From Hemileia vastatrix (taxonomy: Eukaryota; Basidiomycota; Pucciniomycetes; Pucciniales; Zaghouaniaceae), in NCBI GenBank assembly GCA_030280995.1, contig JASXTE010000012.1, positions 6,023,001 through 6,087,000 of the forward strand: 64,000 nt of DNA. The letters run 5' to 3'. The position numbers and the translations under genes were made by a program. The first letter of the stretch is position 1, and the number at the start of each line of letters is the position of its first letter. A model generated the notes under the pieces. It was not told the origin of the DNA, searched no databases, and worked only from the letters and a program-made list of their open reading frames with translations. This document shows positions 19,598 through 31,722 of the stretch, one piece after another.

Positions 19598-20823
19598 TAT
19601 GAAACTGGCACATAACAAGAAAAAAGATTAAAAAGTAGAAGAAATAAGTAAAAAAGAATGTAAACATGCCTGGTCAAAATATTGAAAATGTCAGGAAGGG
19701 GTGTGTGCCGAGGATTGATGGGTAGGTAGCGAGGAAGGTCAGTGTGTCACATGTGACAGGGATGGGGTAAGAAAGGAAGGGATGTTTTGTGGCCAAAATG
19801 TGGTTGTGAAAAAAAACGGGAAAAAAGTGCTGATTTGAGGTCATAACTGACACCCTTTTTTGAAATAAGTGACTTTTTTGCAAAATTTAAGTGCTGATTT
19901 GGTTTGAAATCCGCACTTAATTTAAGTGCGGATTTGCCAGAACTGACACCCCCTATTATGTATATTTAGGTCTATAAGTGGGTTTTAACCTCTTTATAGC
20001 CTATAACCTTTATTTTTCTGCTTATTTTAGGTTTTATGAATGTATTCAGTGGACTCACAATGCCTACACAAGCATATACACCTTTTACAGGTTCATATAT
20101 CCAGTTTGGACAGCTTAATCTGCTTCCTTTGATGGATTTTCATGGATTTATGGGCTGGGATATGATTACTAAGTTAATATGGATGCTTGGGGATGTTATT
20201 GGGGGCTTAGACAGTTAATTTGGCTCATTTATATGCTTTGTGTTTCATTATATACTCTTTGGATGAGTTATTTTACCTGTTTCTGTATGGTATCTGCTTT
20301 TGTCTGTTTATTCTATTTATGGTATGGGTCTGTGGTATCATTAATTGAGATGGAGGGTCCTTACTGGAGGTCTGGGTGTTAAAAATGCTTGAATTGGACG
20401 CCATGGGGAGGTGATGGGCCCTCACAGTGCTGTAATCTCTGGGGATAGCAGTGACATCATCTGGATCAAAGGTCTGTGCACTTCAGTGGATTTTGGTATA
20501 AGTAAGGGAGGATTTGATGGGTTATTAGACATCACTTACTTACTACACATCAAATAAACACTATTAAAAAATTATTATCATATATAAATATATTATATAG
20601 CATTTATAAACTGATATTATCTTTATATAAGCTATAAATATATTTTATTTATCTATTTTTGACCACCAGCACACATAAAAATCCAAGTATTGTGAGTTTA
20701 TATTGAGAATAACTATTTTATTAATCTTCCCCTGAGGTTTAATGACTAAATAATTTATCAATAAGTAGTAGGAACATTAATATCTACTATTAAATCATAC
20801 TTAGATACTAGCACACACTGACA

Positions 20824-21357
20824 AATGGGGGTCTTACCTTAATTATTACTTATTTTTTATATAAGCCTTTTGACATGATTTTTACTCTAGTATATCTCAT
20901 ACAAACCAAATATTTGGGTCTTAAGAGCATTAGTGGGTCATCATAACTCAGTGATTACGGAAAAAAACCCTTATAATAATTTTACTAATTTTTTATAATA
21001 AAAATTAGGTATTTACAGTAGTAACTGTACCCAATATAAACCCAATTTCACTTGGTATTTGGTCACCAATATAACACCCAATTAAATTGGTAATTGGTTA
21101 AAGCTTAGTAAGCTAACTATTCACCCTTAAAAAGGTCTAGTTAAACTTATTATTTTTAACAGATTTTTTTAGAATTTTTCTTATATTTTATTTAAATAAA
21201 TAGAGATATAAATTCAGGGTAAGCTCCAGTGCTTTTATTAGTAATTATATTGCTAATAACTTTTGACTACTAATTAGCATACAGGTTTTCTCTTTTGTAG
21301 ACATGAATAATATTTATTTATCATAATTAGTGTTCCACAGGACAATTTAAGTTATAA
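20824..21357. other. Leader of old plus-strand Gypsy relic
   Basis: AT-rich sequence between the LTR end and the gag relic. A short repeat (ACCCAATATAAACCCAATTTCAC then CCAATATAACACCCAATTAAA type) is visible near 21030-21090. No tRNA primer site was recognised. Confidence 0.35.
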
Positions 21358-23880
21358 ACCTGCTTTTAACACCAGGTCTAAAGCTAAAAACACTGTTCCA
21401 GGACATCACTATGGAGGGCCAATCCTGCCCACATCCAGAAGCAATGAGAATAGAAGAAAAGGAAACCTTATTAAAAAATATAACTATAAAAAGACTTCAC
21501 CTCCTTTTCAGGATCAACTGCCCCATCTGACCAAACAGGTTCTGAGACTAGAGGAGTCAAGATTCACCATACTAAAGGAGGTAGAGCAGCTGCAAAACAA
21601 CTGCAAGGTGGGATTTAAGCAAATGAACCAAGCTTTGGTAGATATAAAGGGAGGGCAGCCAAAACAACAACCCCCTACCCAAGGAGGATAAATTCAGTCA
21701 CAGTACAAGATCTTGGTAGATAAATGGAAGTGGGATTGGTTCCATCAGCAGTGGTCAAGCCACAATTGCAACAGGGATCCACCCCCTCACCAGACAACCT
21801 CAGCTCACCTCTACAGAGGAAAGCAAAAGCTACAAAAGTCAGGGCTTTCTCCTATCTTGTTGTAAGTAGATTACCCTCTCAGATTGAACACAATACTAAT
21901 GATTACAATATAGGTAATGTTATTTATGTGAAATCTGTCCATAAAATTGAGGAGCACTTAAGACAATTAGGTTTTGATGTAGATACACCTGAATTATCTT
22001 TTGATAATAATAATAGTACTATTTAAAATCATAATACAGTTAACCCTCAGTTGCCACCACTTATTAGTGAGATGAGAACTTCAAAAAATAGTGAAGAATG
22101 TGAGAAGGAAGACATGGAGTATTTTAATAATAACCCAACTGTCCATAGAATTGTTTCCACATTATGGAATATAATTACTGAGTGTGAGGAACAGAAAATT
22201 AAGCTCACAAGTGAAACAATTTCTTCCTTGAAATTGAGTATTTCTTAATTGGCAACAAGAAATAAAGAATTAGAGAATGAACACTTGGCTCTAACTCTTA
22301 AATATTTTTCTTTAAGTAATAAATATAATGACCTTTCAAACAAATTCTGTGAGTTAGAAAAATTGTATGAAGCACATAAATTAAAATATGAATCAAGAAC
22401 AAAGTTATCTTTTGCACAAACAAATCAGAGTGTTTCTTATCTGTTACAAAGATTAACTAAGGTTGAGATTAAAACTGCCAATCTACTAACAAATCAGGAT
22501 AACCATAAGTATACACAGTATAATAATAATCCTTTCATTTGCAAAAATGAATCTCAATCATTTCCAATGCCACCACAAGTAAACCCATCTAGTGGAAGTG
22601 TCAAGTCTGAGAAGACAAATGTAAGTCACAAATCCTTGCAAGAGGAAATACAAGACCATTTATCCAGAGTGAATGAGTTATTGAATTTACCTAAGATTAG
22701 TGAGACTAAATCCAATCAGAAGAACTGGCCAAAGATTGATCAGTACCCAACTTATGATGGGGAAGCCAACTCTGATTGGAAGCATTTTATTCAAATAATT
22801 GACAATATAAAATTCTCATATAAGTTACTAGATGAAGAAATAACATCAAAATTGATTTCTTTATTTAAGGATGTTGCTTTATTATGGCTTTAAGCTGCAT
22901 TAATTGGGGGTAAAGATTACTCTTGGGCTGAATGGAAAAACCTGATTGAAAAACAATTTGGAGGTTCTAAATTCAGACTAACTCAGCAAAGATTATATGA
23001 GAAATCTATGTATAATATGTTGAATGAAAAACCTACAGTATTTCTAATGAATTTAAATAAAATATTGAAAGCCATTGTGCCAAATATAGATTTTAACTTA
23101 TGGAAAGATAAAATAATATATAAATTACCTATATCTTTCAGAGACATTGTTGTAGCTAGAAAAATAATGGTTAAGGAATACTCTGAATTTATTAATATTT
23201 GTAATGAAATATTATTAAACCATAAGTATGAAGTAAGGTACACCACTTATAAAAAAATAATGAACCTGTGAAAAATAAGAATGCAAAAACACTTCAGGAA
23301 AAACAGAAAAAACTTACTGCACCTGTAGTACCTAAAAAGTATGAGACTAATACTTGTTATAAGTGTAATAAGCCTTGGGTTAAAGGTCACAAATGTAAGA
23401 AAAATATAAATATTGTTGAAAATCAACATGAATCTGAAAATGAAACAGAAAAAAGTAAAGATTCAAGTGATTATGACAGTAATATCTCATATAGTGATAA
23501 TAATGAAGTCTGTATGTTGGAAGATTATTTGTCCATCTTTTAAAATCCAATATTAAGTATGGACTCAAATGAATCTTTAATGAATTTTGAGGATGCTGAA
23601 ATCATTAAGGATATACAAGCTGATAACTTAAAAATGACACCTATCATGGTTCAAGCTATCATTTCTGGAGAAAATGTAAATATAGTATTGGATGCAGGAT
23701 CTGCTGGTTCTGTTGTTTCTACAAATAAATTACAGAAAATTGATAGTGATTATAAGTCAAAGCTTTAACCCCTTCAAAGTAAAAATTGGAGAGTTTTTGG
23801 ACCAGTACTACACCCCATTGGTAGATGGAGAGTATGAAAAAAAAATTAAAAGGGTTGTGTTTCAAAATGTTGTAGGTTGA
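21358..23880 (+). pseudogene. gag: Old Gypsy gag and protease relic
   Basis: Plus-strand frames in series. An N-terminal region (FNTRSKAK, ~21360) and coiled-coil segments around 22250-22400 lead to a Ty3-type gag domain (WPKIDQYPTYDGE, DWKHFIQIIDNIKFSY, FKDVALLWL, WAEWKNLIEKQFGG, ~22730-22970). A knuckle CYKCNKPWVKGHKC lies at ~23355 and a protease core VLDAGSAGSVVS at ~23690, in which DTG has become DAG. Stops at about 21690, 22024, 22246 and 22891 are all TAA, and a frame change lies near 23270. Sequence is lost after ~23880, where a Harbinger fragment begins. It probably belongs to the same family as the minus integrase relic, which would complete the missing half. Confidence 0.75.
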
Positions 23881-23884
23881 TTGG

Positions 23885-24497
23885 CATAATGACAGAGCCT
23901 ATGCTTGTGGAAATAAAGTTTTGTGATTCAAGGTAGTGGAGATCTGGTGCAGTTTTGGTATCCTCTTCTTCATAAAAATCATTGAAAAGACATATAAGCT
24001 AAAGTGTCTTCCAAACCCAAGTCAGAATCAGAGTCAGAAGCTAATGTTAAAGTGATAGCATTCATAGCTGAGTTAATTCTCTTCCTAGTAGAGAGGTTCT
24101 TCATTATTGTTGGTAGAAAAGTTTGTTGTTAGAAGGTTTAGGTGATGAGTTGGAAGTGGGAATTCTCCACCAAATGAGCAGGTGGGGTGTGTAGATAGTA
24201 AAAAATGTTATTTGTTTGCCACCAAAATTAAGTGGCATAGAGTGAAGAGAGACATAAGAATGGAGTCTGCAATTATATGTCATGTGACTTGCTGACAAAT
24301 CAATCATGGATGTGATGAGTTAAGGATCAGGAATTAGAAATGAAAATTGGGGTATAAGAAGTGGGATAATTCATTATTGTGCAATCCCTATCCACTAGCC
24401 CCAGGTCTAATGGATGAGAATCTTCTGAAATGAATAATGTCTGATACAGGCAAAAAAACTCTTGATCCCTCATTGCAGATCCCAGAAAATTGATACC
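23885..24497 (-). mobile_element. Harb-5: truncated Harbinger 5' end with transposase start
   Basis: The minus strand from 24497 reads AGGGGGTATCAATTTTCTGG, related to the Harb-2 terminal repeat. It follows the left part of Harb-2 closely: the hairpin region around CCACTAGCCCC, the sequence before the ATG, and the first codons of the transposase, to about 23890. Homology then stops at the gag relic. The second end and the rest of the gene are missing. The frame is broken. Confidence 0.7.
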
Positions 24498-25840
24498 CCC
24501 TGATAAAGACATTCCCCCAATTCACTACATATCATCCTGTTTCTTTTTTTCATCATCAAAATTTTCAACTCAAATTTTTATGTTTCTTGTCACTGTAAGT
24601 TTTTCCTTTTCATTAATTTTATCATCACCTTATCATGCTCATCTTTTTATTCTTTCCTTTATTTTATGTTGTCTTATCTCACCAAATCTTTGTTAGGATT
24701 TTTTCTTTCTTTGGCCCTTTTTTTTATTCTATCATTTGTCACATTTTTCTTTCTTTTCTCTCTTTTCTTTATCAACATTTGCTAATTTTTTTCTTTTCTT
24801 TTAGGAGCCTCTAACCCTCTAACCCCTTTGCCAGTTTAGTACTTCCTTATCTTTATTTTCCTTCTTTATTCTTTTACTGATTTCACTTTTAAATTCTTAT
24901 TTCTCTTCTTCCCCCCCCCCTGACTTCTTGACTCCCTGCCTTTTTTTCTTTTTTTTTAAAAAAAATTGTCTTGGAAATATTTTCAGGGAATTCCCTGACT
25001 GTTTCCAAGTGTTTCCTGTCATTATTTATTTACTTTGTTGGAAAAAACTCATAAATACTTTGAGCACATTTACAATTTGTTTGCTTACATTTTTTTTTTG
25101 GTTTTTTTATTTTTATTTTTTTAATGAATCATCTCATAAATATTTCCAGGACATTCCCTTACTGGTTCTGGATGTTTTTCATAAGTTTTTTTTATCAGAA
25201 ATGACTCAGAAATTGCACTAGTATATCTCTGAGTTTTTTGCTAACCTTTTTTTTGTTTTTTTAAAAAACACAAGTTCCTCCAGGGTTTGAATCTTGTAAA
25301 AAAATTTCAATGAAAACTAAAACTTTAGGGAGGGAGGCTAAGTATGGTAAGTAAAGGATTTTCTAGAGTTTTGTTTTAATTTCTTAAATTTATAATCAAC
25401 CAGTTATTAAAAATAATTATCATCTTTAATTAATGGGCCATTGTGCCTTGCTGCTGTATAAAGGTAATCATTCAAACAATTAATTGATTGAATGAGTTTA
25501 CAATACAATTCCTTTTAATATGTTTTCTTTGAATTTGGCCACATCTGATATCATTGGAAGTTAGTAATCTGAATTTCATTACTTTTGGCTGGTTGATTTT
25601 CTTTTTTAATTGGGTTACTTATTAATTTATGAAATAAAAATGAAAATTTGGTAATCTTCACCCCCTCCCACAGGAAATTTCAAGGGAGGGAATTGCCTTT
25701 TTTTTATCATTCTTTGACAACAATTAAAGATGAATTGGTTTTTTTCAAAATATTTTTATATGCATATACATGCAAAAATAAAAAGATTAAGATTTTTTAA
25801 AATAGAAAATTGAGTTTTCTGGTCTAACCTTCTTAGTGGG
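24498..25840. other. T-rich intergenic sequence
   Basis: Dominated by plus-strand T and TC runs (24540-25270), with poly-C at 24911-24920. Two related ~200-bp stretches centred on GGAAATATTTTCAGGGAATTCCC (~24975) and TATTTCCAGGACATTCCC (~25140) suggest an old duplication. A Harbinger-like block with CACCCCCTCCCACAGG near 25660 resembles the 93-bp repeat unit. No credible gene. Confidence 0.4.
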
Positions 25841-26326
25841 TCATTTCAGGAGTTGTGATTCAAGTGAATGGATGGCTATGATGTTTCTCCTGGTGTATAA
25901 ATCTACTGTTCCAGGACTTATACTGAAGAGGCTCTCAAGACAAGTTATGGCAGAACCATTCCTATTTGAGCCAAATTGGCAATGTGCCACAGAGATTTGT
26001 ATTGCAGGGTCCCTCTGTAGGAAATGAGAATTGTTGTGGTAAAGAGAATAATTATGAATCAAATAATGTAGGTATTTAAAACCATGATAAGTAGTACAGA
26101 AAATTTGCTTAAAACTGGGATTAGGTATTTTAGAAAGTGTGTGAAGTGTATATTGTGGTTGATGGTGAATGGATGGGGTTTGGGAAGTAAGGTAGCAGCT
26201 CTCTAACAGGTGACTCATAGAAAAAAAATCAAACTCAGCATCCAAATCTGGATCAGACTCAACCAAAAGATCAAGGGCTAGAGCATCAGTGGTTGTTTGA
26301 AGCTGTTGAAAAAGTGAAGGAGTCAT
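25841..26326 (-). pseudogene. Harb-4 transposase N-terminal relic
   Basis: The minus-strand frame from ATG at 26326 has SDPDLDAEFDFFSMSHL, FKQIFCTTYHGFKYLHYLI, YHNNS, FGSNRNGSAITCLESLF and YTRRNIIAIHSLESQ, collinear with the Harb-1 and Harb-2 transposases. A TGA stands where Harb-2 has Trp of LAWPTPEQ, and the catalytic core is not recognisable beyond it. Conserved residues have drifted (RRLDN to TCLES), so it is older than Harb-1 and Harb-2. No terminal repeats were found. Confidence 0.7.
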
Positions 26327-26399
26327 GTTAGTGTTTGGAGGGGAAAAAATAAGAGCCAGAGTAATCAAGGGTGGGAGGATGTAAGGGTTGGAGTGTGAT

Positions 26400-27589
26400 G
26401 TTAGGAGGGGCTTAAGACTTTATGTACAAGGTACTGTACATGTATAAATTTACCCTTAAGGATTAGCTGGAGAAAAATTTTAAGGTATGGGTGTGTGTGC
26501 ACCTAATGCTGACTAATCAAGTTAAGGGGAAGAAGTGCTTGAGGGGCTTGGATGTACCCAACAAATGGCGTGTGTAGGGAAAAACACACTGTTGAAGTAT
26601 ACCAGTTAATGGGGGGTGTAATTCAAATTAAAATGACTTGGTACCTTATTTTGAGGCTTGCTTGAATGGCATATATGGTAATATTTGACCTACCCTAATG
26701 ACTTACTTGGTACCTTTTTTGTGGCTTGCTTGAATGGCATATATGGTTATGCTTGACACTCCCTTACATATCTTACAAACTTTTTTATACAAGTGTCTTT
26801 TCACTTGTTACTAAATCCACCTATCACTAACTTCTTCACTTTCACCTTCCATAACCATTCCTCATTTGTTATCCCTTCTATTCTGTTTCCCTGCTGCTCT
26901 CTTTTACTCTGATGAAGCAAGATTCATTTTTATAACAGTTTCATCAAACAAAATATATAATAAGGGAGTAACTTAAATGTTCAACTAAACTAACTATATA
27001 TTACCTTCATCACACTCCTCATTTCTTACCCTGCTACTGGTTCTTTTTTTTAAAAAAATTCTTTCAACTCAACTGCCGTTGTATCTACAATTAATTTACA
27101 CTTTATTTTTTTCATTTAATTATTTATTTAACCACCAAGGTTGGCATGTTTCATTGGCTTCCAGCGGTACTTTTTTAAAAATAAAAAATAAAATAAATAA
27201 ATAAATGAACAACACAAAAAGAAATTCGGGTATTTTTTTTTATTTTGCCTTATTTATTCATTTATTAAAAGCTGGGTCAGAACATTTCATTGAATTACAG
27301 CGGTATTTCTTGGATTTCCAAAAAAAAAAAAAAAGCTTAAATCATCCAGGAATGTGCCGGTATATGAACATTGATAGAAGTATGTATTTCAAATGCCAAC
27401 TTTTGATACGTTGCTCAGCTTAATTGAATGCAGAAAATCATATTAGAATCAATTCATCCAATAAAAAATTCTAGTAGATGCAATTTACTAAATAACATTA
27501 AATAATCGATACGGTGGGAGAAAAACTCATTGAAAATGAAAGCCTAAATTATACAACAAAAACTTCTATGAAGAAGAGAAAACCCAGAT
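26400..27589. other. Intergenic, 3' of UTP13-like gene
   Basis: Contains a diverged ~69-bp tandem duplication with GGCTTGCTTGAATGGCATAT at about 26655 and 26724. Two similar segments with CATTTCATTGAATTACAGCGG and CATGTTTCATTGGCTTCCAGCGG lie near 27285 and 27147. No coding frame with protein-like composition is seen. Confidence 0.4.
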
Positions 27590-30427
27590 TCATATGGCGG
27601 TTTCATCAGCCATTTGATTGATAATAAATTCAATCACGTGCGCTTCTTGGCTGAATTTATTAATTCTGTTTAAATGTCTCTCTGTATAAGGTAGAAGCGA
27701 CATCATTAATTGTTTCAGATCATGCTGGCTGAATGGCTTGGTACTGGGATTCTCAAGTTTCGAGTTGGGAGAAGTCTTGATTGATTCTAATAAACTAGAT
27801 ACCGGATGTGTTTTGAGGATTACATTTAGCACCCGATGCCCCGTTTCAGCTGTTCGAGTTATCGTACTCCAATCCCTAACATATTTTAGTAGTTGGATGA
27901 TTTCTTTCCATTCAAGCTCAGCTATCACTTTGTCAACCCCTTCCAACCCAGTAATAGACTCTTCATCCGCTTTGTTATCAGGCATTTGCTGCGAAATATC
28001 AGTGAAAAGTTTAAGCAATTTCACAGGCTGGTTGAGTTGCAAAGATAATAAAATGGCAGATCTATAATCTTTCATGAGTAAATAATTTTCATAATCCTGT
28101 CTCAATCGGACTTCTTGCTCTTTTTTTTGGATCATTTTGAGTTGTTCAAGCTCGGTACTGTCTTGCCAATATATGATTTTTGAATCTGCACCCGCAGTCA
28201 AGATTCGCTGGCCATCATTTTCTATTTCCAAGGACCAAATCTTCGAAGTATGTGAAGCTGACGCCACGTCCCACTCCGAGTTAATATTTTCATCTTCTTC
28301 CTCATCTTCGTCACCCAGAGTAACACAACAAACTTGTTCTTTAACATCCCACACTTTTACTAAACAGTCGGAACCAACAGAGATAATCTGCAATCCTGAG
28401 TTAATGAAGCCAACCTTCAATATAGAGTTTGTATGTCCCTCAAATGTTTTTAAGCAACTAAAATCAGCAATTGACCACAATTTGACTAAGCGATCACCGG
28501 AGCCAGTAATAACGTAAGGATCATGAGCAGAAAATTTGATAGACCAGATCCCACGGCTGTGCCCTTTTAAAGTGCCGAGTAAAGTTAATGATGGAGTCTT
28601 CGATTCTAACGATGTCACACCAAAAACTTTACCCAGTTTGTCGGTGGAGCCTGAGGCAAGAAACCTTGAATCAGATGAAAAATCAATTGTATTGATATCT
28701 TGTTCATGGATTTTCATTGTTAAGAGTGAAGACAGCTTGATTAGACCGTCATTTCGATCTGATAACGAGAGTAGATCAGTTAAATCCCATAACTTGACTG
28801 TGCGGTCTTGACTTGCTGTGGCCAGCACAGTTCTTGTCGTTTCTTTTATTTTAAAATCTACTATGGCTAACGCCCCGACACTGGCCATATGTCCATGGCA
28901 TGCAGCAGCGCATACCCACCCTTCATCTTCGCCAGTTTTCAGCCATACAAGAGCAGACATATCTTTTGAGCCACTAACTATGCATTGACCATTTTGAGTT
29001 TTGGCCAAACATAAAACCAAATCAGTGTGGCCAACCAAAAGTTCAACATGATTCCGCTCGAGGGAGAGAATTCGTACAGATGGAGAATTTGTGGCAACAG
29101 CAAGATGAGTAGGCGCTTGGATAGGAAGGAGGGCCAAATCAATAATCTCGCCGTATGACCCAACGATTTGTTGGACTCGCGTTAGCTCTGGGGTTCTCAA
29201 AACTGATATAGTTTGATCAATTTTGATGACTAAGATGGTATTGTCCTTTGGGATATGCCTTATTCAAATGATATATATATAAGTAAGCACCTCTTTACAG
29301 AGCCATTATAAGAAGTTTTCTGGAATAAATATTTACCGTGTGTCAAATATGCTAGATCTAGGAATAACCTCGCTCACGCCTGAATCTGAAGTTGTTGAGA
29401 TATTTGTAATCTCAGACTTGACAACTTTCCCTGTAGCCATATTCCAAATTCTGATGTATCCTTTATCTCCAGCAGTATAGACCAATAATTCATCATCTTG
29501 ATCGAAAGAACAAATACCAATAGACTCAATTGTTTCATACACTGGAACAGTCTTGATAACCTTTGCTTCGTCAGGTTCGGAAATGTTCCATAAATTGAGC
29601 ACTTGGTCACGGCTGCCGGATACAAGAAGTTTTCCATTTTGCGCAAAGCAAATACCTCGTACTACAGATACGTGACCCCCTTTGAGAAAGAGGTTAAGCG
29701 TCCGGCTAGTTAAATCCCAGATTCGTATGCAACAATCCGAACTACCGACAGCGAGTCTAGCCCTAGAATCAATTTCAGATATATCAAAAGCAAGGGCAGA
29801 TACAATGCCGCCATGACCTTTGAAAACGTGGGTGCAATGTCCCAGTTGGGCATCCCAAACTTTTACAACACCAGCAGTATCTCCGGTAACAAACAGATGA
29901 GAAGTGGGATCACAACAAGATATCGAAATGTGGGCGTCATGAGCCCGGGGAGATGACCGAACTATTTGTGGTTTTGACTCTGATTGAGGGACTTCAAAGT
30001 AAAAAATTGAAATGGTGAGGGACCGATAGGCCACAAGGACAGTGGTGGATGAAGTATGAGCCGAACTGCTGGCAGCTATTGAGGTAATTGAAGAAGAATC
30101 CTGGAAATAATAAAAAAGTTAGCATAATAACACATAAAAGATAAATCAAGGGACCTGTGATATATTGGAAACAAATAGAAACACACTCCAGGAACGACTT
30201 GTAGGCGTTTGCCAGAGGAAAGATCGGTGACGACGAGAAGATGATCCAATATGGTATAGAGCACCGATCCATCGCTCGAGAGAACAGCATCTCCGCCAGA
30301 ATGAATTGGTTGCCAAGTGTGAATAGGTTGGAAACTGAAAGAGGGTCCATCGGATTAGAATAATAGACATTCAGCTAGAAATGATAATTATTACTGACCT
30401 TGTCTTCAATGTTTTCTGCCGGTTCAT
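27590..30427 (-). CDS. UTP13: UTP13/TBL3-like WD40 protein of the small-subunit processome
   Basis: Four exons on the minus strand (30427-30399, 30334-30187, 30100-29337, 29258-27590) give 869 codons without stops. Introns are 64, 86 and 78 bp, all GT-AG; the second has a CTAAC branch-point-like motif before TTCCAG. The protein is an almost continuous series of WD40 repeats (VKLWDLTD, VKVWDVKE, IRIWDLTS and others), in two propellers, residues ~20-680. A C-terminal helical domain (from ~685) with MKDYRSAILLSLQLNQP and LLPYTERHLNRIN is typical of Utp13. Yeast Utp13 and human TBL3 are U3 snoRNP/UtpB subunits acting in nucleolar 18S rRNA processing, and the length is similar. The start MNRQKTLKT lies on the tiny exon 1. 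CpG and codons look normal, unlike the surrounding repeats. Confidence 0.93.
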
Positions 30428-30709
30428 CCTGCACGCAAGGGACAAAATTATGGACGCGCTCTATCGCGATGGCAAAGCAGGCCAACACGTGGGTGGGTGG
30501 ATGCATATGAAGGCCGTCAATTCTATTTATTTCACCACATGAGAAATAGCTGACGTAGGATATATCATTCTACATATTCAGGTTAACCAACTTAATTGCC
30601 AGCAAGAGGCTAACAATGGTAACTTGAAGGGATTAATTTTATGTGACATTCTATCCCAGTGAAATGTCTGAAAAACTTCATCAGAAAAGTTTGCGACTTT
30701 TGGAAGAAT
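30428..30709. promoter_or_regulatory. Upstream region of UTP13-like gene
   Basis: The first ~75 bp beyond the ATG are unusually GC- and CpG-rich for the window (CGCGATAGAGCGCG), as expected for an unmethylated housekeeping promoter. The rest is ordinary AT-rich sequence up to the Harb-2 end. No TATA box was identified. Confidence 0.4.
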
Positions 30710-30793
30710 AGGGGGTATCAATGTTCAGGGATCCGCAATTAGGGATCAGGAATTTTTTTTCCCGGGATCAGACATTATTAATTGCGGAAGATT

Positions 30794-30825
30794 CTTATCC
30801 ACTAGCCCCAGGGCTAGTGGATAAG
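30794..30825. repeat. Subterminal hairpin of Harb-2
   Basis: CTTATCCACTAGCCC, CA, GGGCTAGTGGATAAG: a perfect 15-bp stem ~85 bp inside the left end. Degenerate versions occur in Harb-5 (~24394-24425) and Harb-1 (~15907-15935), so the position is conserved among family members. Confidence 0.7.
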
Positions 30826-31089
30826 AAATCCACGATAATGCATTATCCCGCCTCTTATACCCCAATTTCCATTCCTAATTCCTGATCCCAAACTCATCTC
30901 ATCCATGATGGATTTTTAAGAAAGTCACATGACTTATAATTGCTGATGCCATCCTTAAGTATTTCCTCACTCTATGCTACTTAATTTTGGTGGAGAACAC
31001 TTAAGTTTTTTTTCTATCTACACACCCCAACTGCACATTTGGCGGTGAATTCCCACTTCCCTCATCACATAACCCTTCCACCAGCAACA

Positions 31090-31722
31090 ATGAAACACCT
31101 CTCTACTAGGAAGCTACTTCACTCAACAATGAATGCTATCACTTTTCTTTTAGTTCTTTACTATAAATCTGACTCTGATTTGGAAGATGCTTTAGCTTAT
31201 ATGTGTTTTCTTTCCAAAAAGTGTTACATCATCACCAGGGGGCCAAATCTTTATCATGATCCCCGATATGATCTGGCCTCCATTCTCAACATTCCTCATT
31301 TAAACTTCACACAACTTTTAAGAACTTCTCCCGATTCTTTCTTCAAACTTTATCAACTCATCTCCGATCATCCTATCTTCCATAACAATTCTCATAACAA
31401 ACAGCGTAATCCTGCAATCCAACTTGCTGTTGCTCTATTTCGCTTTGGATCAAATGGAAATGGTGCTGCCGTAAGACGTTTGGATAATCTCTTTAACATA
31501 GGATATGGTACCGTGATATTATACACCAAGCGCTGTATGATTGCTATCCTTTCCCTCAAGTCTCAAACTCTTGCTTGGCCAACTCCAGAACAGCGACTTG
31601 AATCCTCTCAAGTAATGCAAGCTGAAGGTTTCCCTGGCTGTGTAGGTTTTGTTGATGGCACAACCATCCCTTTGAGTCAAAAGCCTGCAATTACTCTCCA
31701 ACATTTCTCTTCACCCTTTTAA
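31090..31722 (+). pseudogene. Harb-2 transposase, truncated after first catalytic motif
   Basis: ATG at 31090 (MKHLSTRKLLHS) and a 210-aa frame. It has an acidic patch, then FTQLLRTSPDSFFKLYQLI, HPIFHNNSHNKQRNPAIQLA, RFGSNGNGAAVRRLDNLF, LAWPTPEQR and GFPGCVGFVDGTTIPLSQKP. The last holds the first aspartate of the DDE_Tnp_4 catalytic triad (FVDGT). The frame then ends in unrelated sequence (TLQHFSSPF, stop), so the second Asp and the Glu are lost. PIF/Harbinger transposases are usually 350-450 aa. The break is a deletion, since the collinear sequence up to it is intact. Confidence 0.8.

Larger units (their letters stand above)
15814..19954 (+). mobile_element. Harb-1: PIF/Harbinger-type element with SANT gene
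   Basis: A 4141-bp element with perfect 32-bp terminal inverted repeats (AGGGGGTGTCAGTTCTGGCA and on; 15814-15845 and 19923-19954) and a 3-bp ATT duplication. The subterminal 13-mer AAATCCGCACTTA occurs at 15833, 15847 and 15869, inverted at 15884, and again at 19907 and inverted at 19923. The contents are an N-terminal transposase fragment, a polypyrimidine block, tandem repeats, the 3' flank of a lost TET gene, and an intact Myb/SANT-like gene on the minus strand. Compared with Harb-2, the TET gene and the transposase catalytic domain have been lost. Confidence 0.88.
15502..20823 (+). repeat. Old Gypsy LTR, plus orientation, split by Harb-1
   Basis: LTR parts 15502-15813 and 19958-20823 rejoin cleanly at the ATT duplication around Harb-1. 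Together they match the reverse complement of 1072-2511. The start is TTTCGGCCTAGG and the end CACACACTGACA. It precedes the gag relic at 21358, so it would be the 5' LTR of a plus-strand element. The short plus-strand frames at 20036-20218 and 20179-20382 fall inside it and are not genes. Confidence 0.65.

Noticed and set aside
1072..20823. The old LTR relics as the two LTRs of one element
   Set aside because: They are in inverted, not direct, orientation, so they belong to different or rearranged copies.
24928..25221. Phe-rich frame 24928-25221
   Set aside because: Translation of T-rich low-complexity DNA, no start context or domain.
26607..26640. GGGGGGTGTAATTC after AAT, possible Harbinger left end
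   Set aside because: No matching right end was found, and the nearby transposase relic has the wrong orientation for it.
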